Position numbers and translations under genes: made by a program. Positions 1 to 28,934 of a stretch of DNA of 64,000 bases are shown in pieces. The notes beneath the pieces were generated by a model. The model saw only the letters and a list, made by a program, of their open reading frames with translations. It searched no databases and was not told where the DNA came from. Within the stretch, counting starts at the first letter, position 1; every line of letters begins with the position of its first letter. This DNA comes from Chrysomallon squamiferum (taxonomy: Eukaryota; Mollusca; Gastropoda; Neomphalida; Peltospiridae), in the NCBI GenBank assembly GCA_012295275.1, contig CM022669.1, positions 5,223,277-5,287,276 of the forward strand. Direction: 5' to 3'.

Positions 1-567
1 CAAGTACTATGAAAGTCTAAACTGTACTAATTTGTTTATTTCACCCTTCGATCAGTTGGATTAAGATATCTTTATTTTCTGTTAAGAAATACCAACCTGA
101 CTTAACCGGAAGTGCAGGTAAAAAGGAAGTTTATATTTATTAATGTTTGGTTATCTGCCCCTGTGTAGTAAAACATTTACATAATCATTATGAGACTACT
201 TTGTTTTTTGGTCTGTTGTATAAAATAAAATAACTGATCATATGTATTTTTCATAAAGAAATATAGAATTTCTCAAAGCAAATTTTATTTTAATATTAAT
301 AATGTGATGACAAAGTATGGATATATTCTTAACTTTTGTAATTTTATAACAGTACTTGTGAAATGTGAATTACTGTGTTATAAGTAAAGGACAAAAAATC
401 TAAATATATACATAACCTAATTTATTTGTTTTTATACCAAGTAAAATATAAGTAAATAATATATATTGTCAGTTCGTTGTTCTATAATTTTTATTTATTT
501 ATTTATTTTTCTTAGAAACAATGGTCGCGTACATATTCTAAAATAAAGGAGGTGAAGAACTACAATA

Positions 568-615
<48 letters not shown>

Positions 616-1732
616 CACTTTACAATGGCAAAATCAAACGCAAAAACATGTTTTATACTACTCACCTAGCAGATCAGCTGATCTCGTAGAAACATTCAGA
701 ATTGTTTTTACCGTCTTTATTAAGGAAAGATATATTCTGAAACATTATTTAAACATAAATCAGTCAAGGAGAATTAACTGACTGATATAATTACTTAGTC
801 TGGAAGAAACATTCAGCTCATAATTTGAAGAATATCGTATCATTATTACTATTTCAGGAATGATTAAACAGGCACGGTGTTAACGATCGAACTGAAACAG
901 TTTAGAATGTATACTGTATTTCACATAGTAATTGTTGGTATATACGGTTTCTAGTCTCATTAACAGCTTACCTAAAACAATATATAAGATTTGTTTTCAT
1001 TCTTATTATTTAATCGTTGGTAATAAAATTTACTGACTAATAATAATAATAATAATAATAACAACAACAGTAATATATATATATGTGTGTGTGAGTGTGT
1101 GTAGGTAGAAAGACAATATAAATATAAATAAAATGTATAAAATGGTAAAGAAATGACAGTATCAAAGTGATACTGCACGTAGGGCCTAAATGGGTAAATC
1201 ACTTACAAGGCCGTAAAAATGGAAATACATGAGTTTACCTTCCATACGTCGATAAAGCTAATGATGAAACTCTTTCAAGCGTCTCGGCCAGAAAACATAT
1301 AATTCAGTTCAGAAAACTTAAAATAAGATTAGATTTTAGTATTTGTAAGTACGCGCGTCTATGCAGTCTTTACTCGTTGTATTTTATGTATCGCTGGAAT
1401 TATTATTTTCTCGAAGGGTGGAGTGTGATTAAATTAAGTTTCATGACAACTAATTAGTGTTTGATATTACAATTTACAATGCATATTTCGGGTTTTATCT
1501 TTCAGATCATCTGAACACCTGGTATGATCTAACGAATCCGCAATTTGCCGAGGCGTTCCGAATGATTCACGAGGTGCGCTGTGCGTCACTTCCGACTATT
1601 ATGGTATGGAGGAATATATGCACATTTTGTTCACTGCTGTCATTTACTCGTGAAAAGGAAACTCCGACATTACAGACTTGTTTTGATATAACATCTAACC
1701 TACTAATGGTATAATCGTTGCTTTTCATCCAG
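1..1732. other. 5' flank of the MEK gene
   Basis: No recognisable coding gene. Mostly AT-rich sequence with an (AAT)n microsatellite at about 572-614 and a mixed AAT/TG repeat near 1040-1095. Bases 1230-1620 are noticeably richer in G+C and CpG than the surroundings and contain CACTTCCG (ETS-type, reverse orientation) near 1587, so this is the likely promoter/5' UTR zone. A segment from about 1506 to 1601, preceded by a ttatctttcag acceptor and followed by a gtatgg donor-like sequence, could be a non-coding first exon. That is inference only. Confidence 0.45.
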
Positions 1733-1740
1733 TTACAACC

Positions 1741-17303
<15,563 letters not shown>

Positions 17304-19467
17304 AAAATCTGAAAAAAACTGTCAGCTATTATTTTTGTGATGAATATTGTTCTTGTTTCATGTAACCATGGAAATGGCAGACATAAAAGAAAAGAGAAAG
17401 GACTATCATAAATGGCCAAATAAATGCATTTAATTAAACGTTCATCATTTAGTTACCTTTACAAGGTAACTGAAAAAGGAAACAAACCAGTCAGCAAACA
17501 GTTTATTGCTGGTGGTTAGGACAAATGTCTGACAGCCCATTTTCATTTTAACACAACTTTGATAAGTTTTCAGGAGGGCTCACAAGATATATTGTTTATT
17601 TGTTTGTCAGTGTCTTTATGTAAACTGTAACTGAATCATTGTTGATATGTTTCGTTTCATCAAAATAATTTGAACAATCAGGCTCATTGATCTACAAATT
17701 AAATGTTCTGAATCCAAGATGTTGAAAATACTTGTTAAAGAGATTCAGGATATGGGTATTTTTTTAATTAATTTCTGTTAATTGGTGGTGAAATCTGTTT
17801 CTTTTGTTTTCTTTCCTTTTTTCTTTAAATGATAATGTTCAGATTCATGTAATCATGTAATAATTTTTGCATTAAGTGTTGATGGTGACAAGGTTAAAAT
17901 TTCTGTATCATTTTGAAAATGTTCGAGGTTTAAAAAAGCATTGGGGGTTGGTTCTCAATATATTTCATATTAAAATGTTTGATATAAAAATTTCTTACCA
18001 GATTAATATATAATACATAACACAGTTCTGACATTTTCATGTTCAAATGTATGTTACTAAAAAAAAAGAAAAAATTAAAGGATAATAAGGAAAAAAGAAA
18101 AAGAGATCAAAATATATTTTGTTCAGACTTCCTTAGTGAGTAATTAATGTTAAAAACATTTGTTATAACAGTTTATTATATTTTGATCTAATTAAATGAT
18201 TCTACAAGCATGGGCATTCAAGTATTTGATATGATAATTTATAGTCTGGTTAATATAGAAAACATATAAATTTTTATACCCACTGTAGTAGTGACTATTT
18301 ATTCAATGTTGAAATGTTTGAGATAAAAATTTACTATTGAGATCAAAATACAACACCTTTTTTTTAAAGATATTGTGAAGTTCTGACAATATTTCACATT
18401 TAACTGTTTGATACAAATATATTATTTATATATTTACATATTTTAATAGAGTTTTAGATGTTGGTAAAAATGTTCATGCTAATAAAATATAAAAAGAAAA
18501 TAAATTCAAATGTAACTTTTTCATTTCCTATATATCCTTGTCAATAGATGTCAAAATAAAATTAAATTCAGATTATTGTGTTTTGTCATTATTATATATA
18601 AAAAAGTTGTTTTGCCCTGATACATTTTAAGTTAAGTAATATGATAATAACTGCAACAAATTTCAGTAGTGACTATGTAACCATATTTAAATGAATCATC
18701 CTTTTGTGTCATCTTGGTTTCTGTTGAAACTGTATTAATTCATACACATCAGAATTTTTGAAGAGAACACATATTTTTAACTTCAGTTTTTAAAAACTGA
18801 TAAAATCATCATCATAAAAAAAATATGAATTTTACAAATGCATTATTCATATTTAGACAAACATAAACGACATACTAAATACATTTTTATTTTTATTTTA
18901 TAATTAACAATAAACAAAAACCTATTCCTTCATCAAGTTACATTTCATTTAATGATGTGTTAATTGTAAACTATTACCTTCTTTACTAATTTATTTACCT
19001 TTACACTAAGTTACTGTTTTACTATAGTTTTGTTTATTTATGTGAAATGTTTTTGTTTATAACTTAATTTCAATGAAAATAATTAAAATGTGTCTTTGAA
19101 TCTGAAATAAAATAATTTGCGGTCTTCACACGATGCAAAAGATCGCCAGAGTTTTGAAAAAAATCATATCAGACTGAGTTACTAAACTCACCAGCTATCA
19201 AATCAAAATGAGTCACTAAATTACAAAAAACACATCAGGTAAAATGTTATACACAAACTGAGTACTGAGATTAAAATAACAGTACAAGGACGTGATTTTT
19301 TTTCTCTCTCGCTCATCTACTAATAAAGATGTACACAAAGCAGTCTTGTTTATCCTTTGAACTGTGATTCAAAGGGTACTATTTTGTTTTTTTTTTTTAA
19401 AGTGGATAGATAAACATTTTGTTGTGTAGTTTTGTGCTGTGATAGTTGAATATTTTTCAGTGTTTTC
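17304..19467. other. MEK 3' UTR and convergent intergenic region
   Basis: AT-rich, with no coding signal. AATAAA at 17419 and 18481 are possible MEK polyadenylation signals. Between 17960 and 18440, diverged copies of an AATGTTTGATATAAAAATTT motif recur. A short palindrome CCTTTGAA-N6-TTCAAAGG lies at 19354-19375. The two genes face each other tail to tail here. Confidence 0.6.
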
Positions 19468-22400
19468 TCAGCTGTATGTCAGTCTGTAAATGAAGGCATT
19501 GCTGTACCAGGGCATGTTGTTCTCCTCACACACTTTCCTCAGTGGACTGCGGAATGGATTAATGAATGGTTCCGACGTAGAACCCACGTTTAACCCCTCC
19601 ATTGCTTGTTTTGCATATTCACAGCTAAGTTGACAATAATCAGTGAAATAAACTGGTATATTATCCATCTAAAAAAAAAAAATAATAATAATAATAATAA
19701 ATATTATAAAGTATTCTTATATTTAATGTACAAGGTTAAATATTTCAAACCAAAACATTACAGCAAAGCATATATAATTTTTACTGAAAAATATGAAAAG
19801 GAAAAAGAAGTGCAGCAAATTAAATGTTTATAAACACATAAATTAAGCTTAATTATTCTTAATTTAAATACAGAATATCAGTATATTCTAAAACATATGT
19901 TATTTCGGCTGTATTAAAATAATTAAATATAAATGATAATACCTTCAGTTTTTTCAAAGTATCTCCCCAAGTTATGTAGGCACCAATACCTGCATTTAAA
20001 CCTGAAAAAAAAACCCACATATGATTCACTATTATAAACTGGCTGAATAGTAAATGTCATGTTGTGGTGACAGATTAAAGAATAAAAACCTGTATCTAAA
20101 ATTAAATTAGTTCTGTCATTCATGGCATTAGTTTTATTTAATATTTGTAAATAATCAAACTCTTGTGAATGTGTATGTTTTGTGCACAGTAAAATGAAAA
20201 ACTCACCAACTACAATATCAGGTTTGTCCAGAGTGAGTGTGTGATACAGACCCCTGTGAATGGTGATGGTTAAATTTTCCAGTTGTCTTTTCTTCATGTT
20301 TGCTTTCTTTGTGATCTCATTTCCAACCATGTCTATCTGAATCTCTTTTGAGGGAAGTAATCTTGCAAATTCCTTAATCAAAAAATAAATAAAAATAAAA
20401 TAAATAAATAAATTAAAAATTAAAATTAAAAACAATAAAAATAAAAATTAAAATAATGAACAAAATAGTAATAGAGCATTTAGAAAATACCAGTTTAAAC
20501 ATTAATGGCCCACCTTGCACATGGGTGTGAAATAAAAAACTAACTTTTTAACAGTATAGTCAGAATATATCTAAAAACATAAAAAGTATCTGCAGTCATC
20601 TATATAGAAAACATTACGTTAATCTTAATATATTCTGCATCTATACCTGAATATAATATACTATTATTTAAACATTCAAAAATATTTGCCTGGATGTGAT
20701 AAAAGTAAAAAAATATATTCATGAATACAATACAAAAATAATGTTAATAGAATAAAAAAAAAAAAATTAAAATCTTATCTAAATATAATTCTATATTTGT
20801 ACCTGAAATGCTGCAAACATCTCCACTTCTTTCTCAACACCGAGAAGGTGTATAACTAATTTTTGCTTTGATTGTAACTGATCAGGATCTGAAAAATAAA
20901 TTGTTAGTGAAAAAAAAAAAGGTAAATATTTTTCTGAAGTAAGACATATTAGTGGGTATAAATATATGAAACTATTACAAAATAAGTTTGTTCTCAGAAA
21001 TAAAAAATAAGTCAGTTTTAAGACATTATTCTATCAATTCTAAAACATAATGTTACACATCAATTCTTAATTGTGATATTGCTATGTAAAATATCAGAAT
21101 TAATATTCAGTTACTAAATGCAAGTTATTATATTTCAAAATGTGATGTTAGTTTTACAGCTTATTCTCTATTTTAAGAAAAGAAACTGCACTGTTACAAT
21201 CTACAGCTTATTTTAAAATATGTATTATGCAATTACTGTGTAAACATATTACTTAACAGTGTTACAAGTTATCATCATTTTAAAACATGATGTTACTATG
21301 AAACCACTGTTACAAGTTACAATCACATTTAAAACATGTTACTATGGAACCACTGTTATAACTTACAATCAGTTTTAAAATATGATGTTACTATGTAACC
21401 ACTGTTATAACTTACAATCAGATTTAAAACATGATGTTACTATGTAACCACTGTTATAACTTACAATCAGATTTAAAACATGATGTTACTATGAAACCAC
21501 TGTTATAACTTACAATCAGATTTAAAACATGATGTTACTATGTAACCACTGTTATAACTTACAATCAGTTTTAAAATATGATGTTACTATGTAACCACTG
21601 TTATAACTTACAATCAGATTTAAAACATGATGTTACTATGAAACCACTGTTATAACTTACAATCAGATTTAAAACATGATGTTACTATGTAACCACTGTT
21701 ATAACTTACAATCAGATTTAAAACATGATGTTACTATGAAACCACTGTTATAACTTACAATCAGATTTAAAACATGATGTTACTATGTAACCACTGTTAT
21801 AACTTACAATCAGATTTAAAACATGATGTTACTATGAAACCACTGTTATAACTTACAATCAGATTTAAAACATGATGTTACTATGTAACCACTGTTATAA
21901 CTTACAATCAGATTTAAAACATGATGTTACTATGTAACCACTGTTATAACTTACAATCAGATTTAAAACATGATGTTACAATGTAACCACTGTTATAACT
22001 TACAATCAGATTTAAAACATGATGTTACTATGTAACCACTGTTATAACTTACAATCAGATTTAAAACATGATGTTACTATGTAACCACTGTTATAACTTA
22101 CAATCAGATTTAAAACATGATATTACAATGTAACCACTGTTATAACTTACAATCAGATTTAAAACATGATGTTACTATGTAGTACAGAGTGAGGGGAAAA
22201 CTAAGAAGTGCTGCTATTGGAGAATCCAGCTCAAATCCACGGAACTTGTAATAATCCAGCCAATCAGTGAATGGATTGCTTATGCCTGGAGGATCCTGGT
22301 CTGGTTTGACACTGAGAATGTTTCCTTCTTTTATCAGAACAAATGGATTGTCACTGTTACTCAGCTCCCCTGAAAATTAACAAATAAAAAAAATATAATA

Positions 22401-22527
22401 ATAATATCAAATAAATAAATAAATAAATAAAGCTAGATAATACTTTTTTAAGTGTTCACACTGATACTTATGCTAATTTTGTAATCTCTAATAATTATCA
22501 AAACAAACAATATGCTGTTTTTTCCTC

Positions 22528-22566
<39 letters not shown>

Positions 22567-23894
22567 TTTTTTTTTACAGAAATTAAATATATTAGATAAA
22601 TAAAAATAATAAAAACTACAAGATATTAATTGTAATTATCTAAAAATAATAAAATCTTAAAGTAAATCCACTTCTAGGACAGATAACAAAAGGAAATTAT
22701 TTTTTTTCATCCCAAAAGCATTAACATGTTCAATATGACTTTCAAAATGAAAGACACTTCTTTATGACAGGAAAACTAAAAGGTTAGTCAGAAAGGAATC
22801 CATCACCCTCTGCAGTAGCAAGATGAAGTTTTCATTAACTGGACTATAAGTGACAGAGCAGCACATACCAAAGGGTATGTCATTTCCTTGTTGAGACCAA
22901 AGAAGACATTCACGTCGCCACATTCCTTTGTTGTAAACACCATGCTTCTCCAGAAAGTTCTTCAGTGCCAACACATGGAAGTTGAGACTAGTGGTCTCTA
23001 AAAAAAAAGTTTAAACACAAATGTACAGTACAGTGGTAAAAACATTATTCTCTATGGAAAAAAGTTTTTATTTTTTCTCTTTGCTTAAAATATTTAAAAT
23101 ATGTCTGTTTATTATAAAGAAATTGATTTTGTAGAGTATATGTAGATTTTATATCTTATTAAGCACGCAAAAGAACAACTGGACAATCAATTACTTTCTT
23201 TCACTCCCAAAAGCATGCCCCAAGTTATCTATAACCACAATATCAGTGTTACTAAAATATAAAAAAACAAAATAATTGGTACAAAAACAAACCTGCGGCA
23301 TAAGAGAAAGGAAATTTAGCAAGTTCATCAGTTTTGGCCATGTACTGCTTCATGCGAGCACACCAGAGTTTGTGACTGTGATGTTTCATCTCTCCTGACT
23401 GAGACCAGCCTCGTTTCTGACACTCCTTAGAGCAGTAGATGATAGCATCACAGGATGAACTGTAACACACAGGATTGTATATAGTTACTGGTAATAAAAG
23501 TGTCACAAGATGAACTGTAACAAACAGGATTGTATATAGTTACTGGTAATAAAAATGTCACAGGATGAACTGTAACATACAGGATTGTATATAGTAACTG
23601 GTAATAAAAGTGTCACAGGAAGAAATGTAACAGAAATATACAGTTAAAGAAATTAAGTAAGTGCTTTCTGGATAGTGAATAATATTAATGAAAAATAAAA
23701 TATCAAACTTATTATAGATAATAATAATTATAATAATAATAATAAAAAAGGATTTACAAGTTACAAGAGATGTAACAACTTCTTTTAATCAGTTATATTA
23801 ATCTGTAATAGTCTTTAACAAAGCTTTATCAAAACTGTATCATTATTGAAAGATTTTCTTTGCAGGGTGTCACAACTTTACATAAACAAACTAG

Positions 23895-23926
<32 letters not shown>

Positions 23927-25446
23927 GAAAGCTTGTTTTAAATAGAGTTTGTCTTGAACACAAGCTAGAAATGGACATATCTCACTTAGAATACTTCAGT
24001 GTAACAAAATCAAGTTCGTACCATTTCTTAAACAGGTCAGGAGTTCCCTTCATTGGACACATGTTACACTGCCTGAACCAGATTTCATTCATTGACAGTG
24101 GTGGACCAAATCCTGGACTCATAAAGTAGACTCCTACTGCAGAGAGATCTAGCACTCCCTCTGTCCTGTAAGTAAAACAAAAACAAAAAAAATTCGGTTT
24201 TATTAGCTGTAAGAAACAGTTTGGAGAAGTGGTAACTTTCTAATAATATCATTAATTTTTCCATAAATCGCATCAGTGATGCAAAAATGTCTATGAAAAG
24301 ACATGCACACTAATGTTAATTTTATTTTCAATTGTTGTTCTTTATTTTTCAGTTTATCAAATGTTTTATACTTTATAGAAGTGCATTGTGAAAAAATGTA
24401 TATTTTATTAATTTATTTTATTTACACAAGTAAAAATGGTGTTGGAACAATCCACATATTTCAAAGAGAGGACAATGATGGATTTCTGACCTGGTGCCAT
24501 CTTTTAATAAAAATATAATAAACGATGAATATTTAATAATATTAAAATTTGTTTCAAAACATAAATATCAAACTAATAATGAAAAGTGCAACTAAACTGT
24601 CTAATTCTTACTTCTGCTAACTGCTAAAGTAATGTTTAAGTTTCTTCATTTTACATCAGAAAATTGATAAACTGAATTTAAAATGAATTTTAAGACTGTT
24701 CACTTGATTTTTGATTTGTCCTGATAGGTGACAATCCGAGGACGTCGTGGTGATTTCTGCACAGGAAACAGACAGCAGTAACAGAACAGTTCATAGGCTT
24801 GCTGTTTCAGCGTCTTCTTAGCTGGGTCAGCCATGTTGACTCCTAAACCCATTCCCCTCTTGTCGTTCATCTGTACATACCGTGTGTGACTCCATCATCA
24901 TCAACAACTAGAAACAACAATCACAGTGAAAGTCCTTTTATGATTTATTAATTGATTTTTTAAAAATTGATATAATTTTTTACTGTATTTAAATCATTAG
25001 CTTCAGACTCTATTTGGATACCACACATGCATCAAGTTCCCTTCATTGCTGAGAATGAATAGGAACATTTTGTAACAATATGTATGAAAAACTACATCCT
25101 CTTCTTTTCTCTTACTAACACAACTAACATTATCTGGACAGCCCTGATCAGTATGCTGTATTGTGATACATTTTCTAGAACCTTCAGTGGATGTACGAAT
25201 GACTGAAGTGACTGAATGACAGACTGATTTTAAAATCAGATAAAATTACACACCAGTTTCCTGTTCTGCGATGAACCAGATGGTATCCTCCATTGGCAAT
25301 TTGCGAATCTTGTCCTCCTGCCCAATACTCTGTGCCATTTTATCTTGTATATCGACAGCAAAGTCAGCAAACTTATCTGGGTGTTCTTTGTAGAGTTTGT
25401 CGACATACTCTTCAATCTCGTCCTTAGACTTCTTTTTACTTTCCAT
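19468..25446 (-). CDS. ZMYND15: ZMYND15-like MYND zinc-finger protein
   Basis: Coding exons in gene order: 25446-25254, 24907-24704, 24165-24022, 23459-23293, 22997-22869, 22369-22151, 20888-20803, 20372-20207, 20001-19943, 19668-19468. Phases agree at every join except inside exon 2 (frame break below). The product is about 520 residues. Visible: acidic/charged N-terminus, a MYND finger (CNMC, CSSSC, YCSKEC, HKLWC) in exons 3/4, then a conserved C-terminal domain with HLLGVEKEVEMFAAF, ITIHRGLYH, PDIVVGLNAGIGAY, INPFRSPLRK and a final MPWYSNAFIYRLTY. That C-terminal pattern is that of ZMYND15 and, more weakly, MSS51. In mammals ZMYND15 is reported as a spermatid transcriptional repressor acting through HDACs. 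The assignment rests on motif memory, and the human protein is longer at its N-terminus. Confidence 0.8.
21270..22190 (-). repeat. 49-bp minisatellite carrying copies of a 5' splice site
   Basis: About 18 copies at exactly 49-base spacing; successive ACAATCA motifs lie near 21414, 21463, 21512 ... 22149, and copies decay beyond 21360. On the gene strand each unit reads ...TTTTAAATCTGATTGTAAGTT and so repeats the exon 6 end and its GTAAGT donor. A TAA follows directly in frame (GAT TGT AAG TTA TAA). The array fills most of the proximal half of the intron between exons 6 and 7. Confidence 0.95.
22151..22369 (-). CDS. ZMYND15: ZMYND15-like exon 6, whose donor end is amplified
   Basis: 219-base exon encoding GELSNSDNPFVLIKEG... 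to LYYIVTSCFKSD, ending in phase 1 at donor GATT|GTAAGT. The T joins AT of exon 7 (20888) as Tyr, giving SDYPDQLQ. The last ~34 exon bases and first ~15 intron bases form the unit of the adjacent 49-bp array, so the exon boundary is part of the repeat. Confidence 0.85.
23293..24165 (-). CDS. ZMYND15: ZMYND15-like exons 3-4: MYND zinc finger
   Basis: Exon 3 (24165-24022) runs TEGVLDLSAVGVYFMSPG to CNMC...LFKK. Exon 4 (23459-23293) completes a Cys codon TG|T and gives CSSSCDAIIYCSKECQKRGW followed by HSHKLWC. All zinc ligands of a MYND finger (three Cys pairs plus His-Cys) can be assigned. Exon 4 ends ...SYAA in phase 1 at GCAG|GTTTGT. Confidence 0.88.
23445..23635 (-). repeat. 55-bp tandem repeat copying the exon 4 splice acceptor
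   Basis: Three clear copies and one decayed copy, with matching positions 23454, 23509, 23564 and 23619. On the gene strand each carries TTACAG followed by TTCATCCTGTGA, the acceptor and first bases of the MYND exon. The copy next to the exon is the functional one. The fourth has lost the AG. Confidence 0.93.
24704..24907 (-). CDS. ZMYND15: ZMYND15-like exon 2 with apparent frame break
   Basis: Acceptor tttctag, donor ATCAA|GTGAAC. From exon 1 the frame reads VVDDDGVTH and then hits TGA. From about 24884 downward a different frame reads RYVQMNDKRGMGLGVNMA and continues correctly into exon 3. The exon is 2 bases short (or 1 long) of a consistent length. The switch lies in a CACACA run (GTCACACACGG). 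One extra CA unit would restore phase, so a dinucleotide-slippage allele or an assembly error is likely. Confidence 0.7.
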
Positions 25447-25462
25447 TGTGTATTGTGATATG
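25254..25462 (-). CDS. ZMYND15: ZMYND15-like coding exon 1
   Basis: An acceptor (cttcctcag) ends at 25463, so at least one non-coding exon lies upstream. After 16 UTR bases, ATG at 25446 starts MESKKKSKDEIEEYVDKLYK. The exon ends EQET in phase 1 at donor ACTG|GTGTGT. The product begins very charged, with no signal peptide. Confidence 0.82.
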
Positions 25463-25746
25463 CTGAGGAAGAGAAAATATAAATAAAAAATAAAAAATAA
25501 CATTAAAACCAAATTAGTATTAGGGTCTAAAAAAGAAAACCAAGTTAAATACAATACATGCAGACTGGAATTAAGGAAATAAATAACATTAACGATGAAA
25601 TATTTGTAAAGATCAAATTTATATTTAAAAACAAGTGACATTCTGTATAAATATCAATAAACAAATTTTATTTATTAATTAACATTAACTTATAATAATA
25701 GAAATTACACAATAGGAAATAAACAAATGTGTGCTTTTGTGTGTGT

Positions 25747-25820
<74 letters not shown>

Positions 25821-26582
25821 AACTCAGTGTTAGATTGTAATCTACATGATGAACATCGATAACACTTCAGAGAGAGAGAGAGACTTTGACATAACAAAAT
25901 TCTGATTCTTTATATTAATAATTAATTTATTATGAGATATTTAAATAAAAAGAATTCTGCGTGGTTATTATATTTATTGCATCATACAGAGGAATGCGCG
26001 ATGATGCCCTAAAGGTTATCTTTTTTTTTAATTACATTTTTTCCACATTGCGTTTTTAAATATTTCTTAAAGCTATTTTTTTTTAATTTTTGATTTTCAA
26101 AGAATATCCCAAATACATTAGTAATTCCATATAAATCATCTGCAACAACACCAACCCCTACTATCTTAGTATCTATACAGTAGCCTACTCAGGCACTGCA
26201 TTCTAGAAAATTAATTATAACTAATAAAGTGCACAATAAATTCTTTCTGCGCTAAACGTGTTTGTGACTATCCTTATTCAAGTTATTGTAATGTAAACTG
26301 TTATATTATCACACCTTTAACTTTACAAATATATAACAATGAAATAAAAATAAATCAACGATTAGATCGAAAGTCAAAAGATAGCGAAATTATTGTCAAC
26401 ATCGTTTACCGATATTACCATATACTCCGGTTACACAGCGGGCTGCGATAGCGTGTGAACTATCTATAAACAAAGACTATTTACGAACATTTCCGAAAAG
26501 TTCCGAATATTCGAATTGATGCTCTGTCAGAAATGGTGAAAATACCTTAAAACAACATCTCAACGGAAGTTTTTGTTTTCAG
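25463..26582. promoter_or_regulatory. Divergent 5' region between the ZMYND15-like gene and AK6
   Basis: The two genes start head to head within about 1.1 kb. The distal half (25463-26030) is AT-rich, with a (GA)n microsatellite at 25749-25816, and is probably the ZMYND15-like 5' intron. Bases about 26380-26580 are CpG-richer and hold two TTCCGAA boxes spaced 10 bases (26491 and 26501), a TTCGAA at 26510, and an ETS-type ACGGAAGT near 26560, 20 bases before the AK6 start codon. No TATA box is seen at a fitting position. A shared bidirectional promoter is inferred. Confidence 0.55.

Positions 26583-28934
<2,352 letters not shown>

Noticed and set aside
21270-22190. CRISPR-like regular array
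   Set aside because: Units are contiguous with no unique spacers and overlap an exon boundary in a eukaryotic gene, so it is a minisatellite.
26485-26517. Heat-shock element
   Set aside because: TTC and GAA blocks are spaced one and three bases apart rather than the two needed for a canonical HSE, so it is only reported as repeated TTCCGAA boxes.
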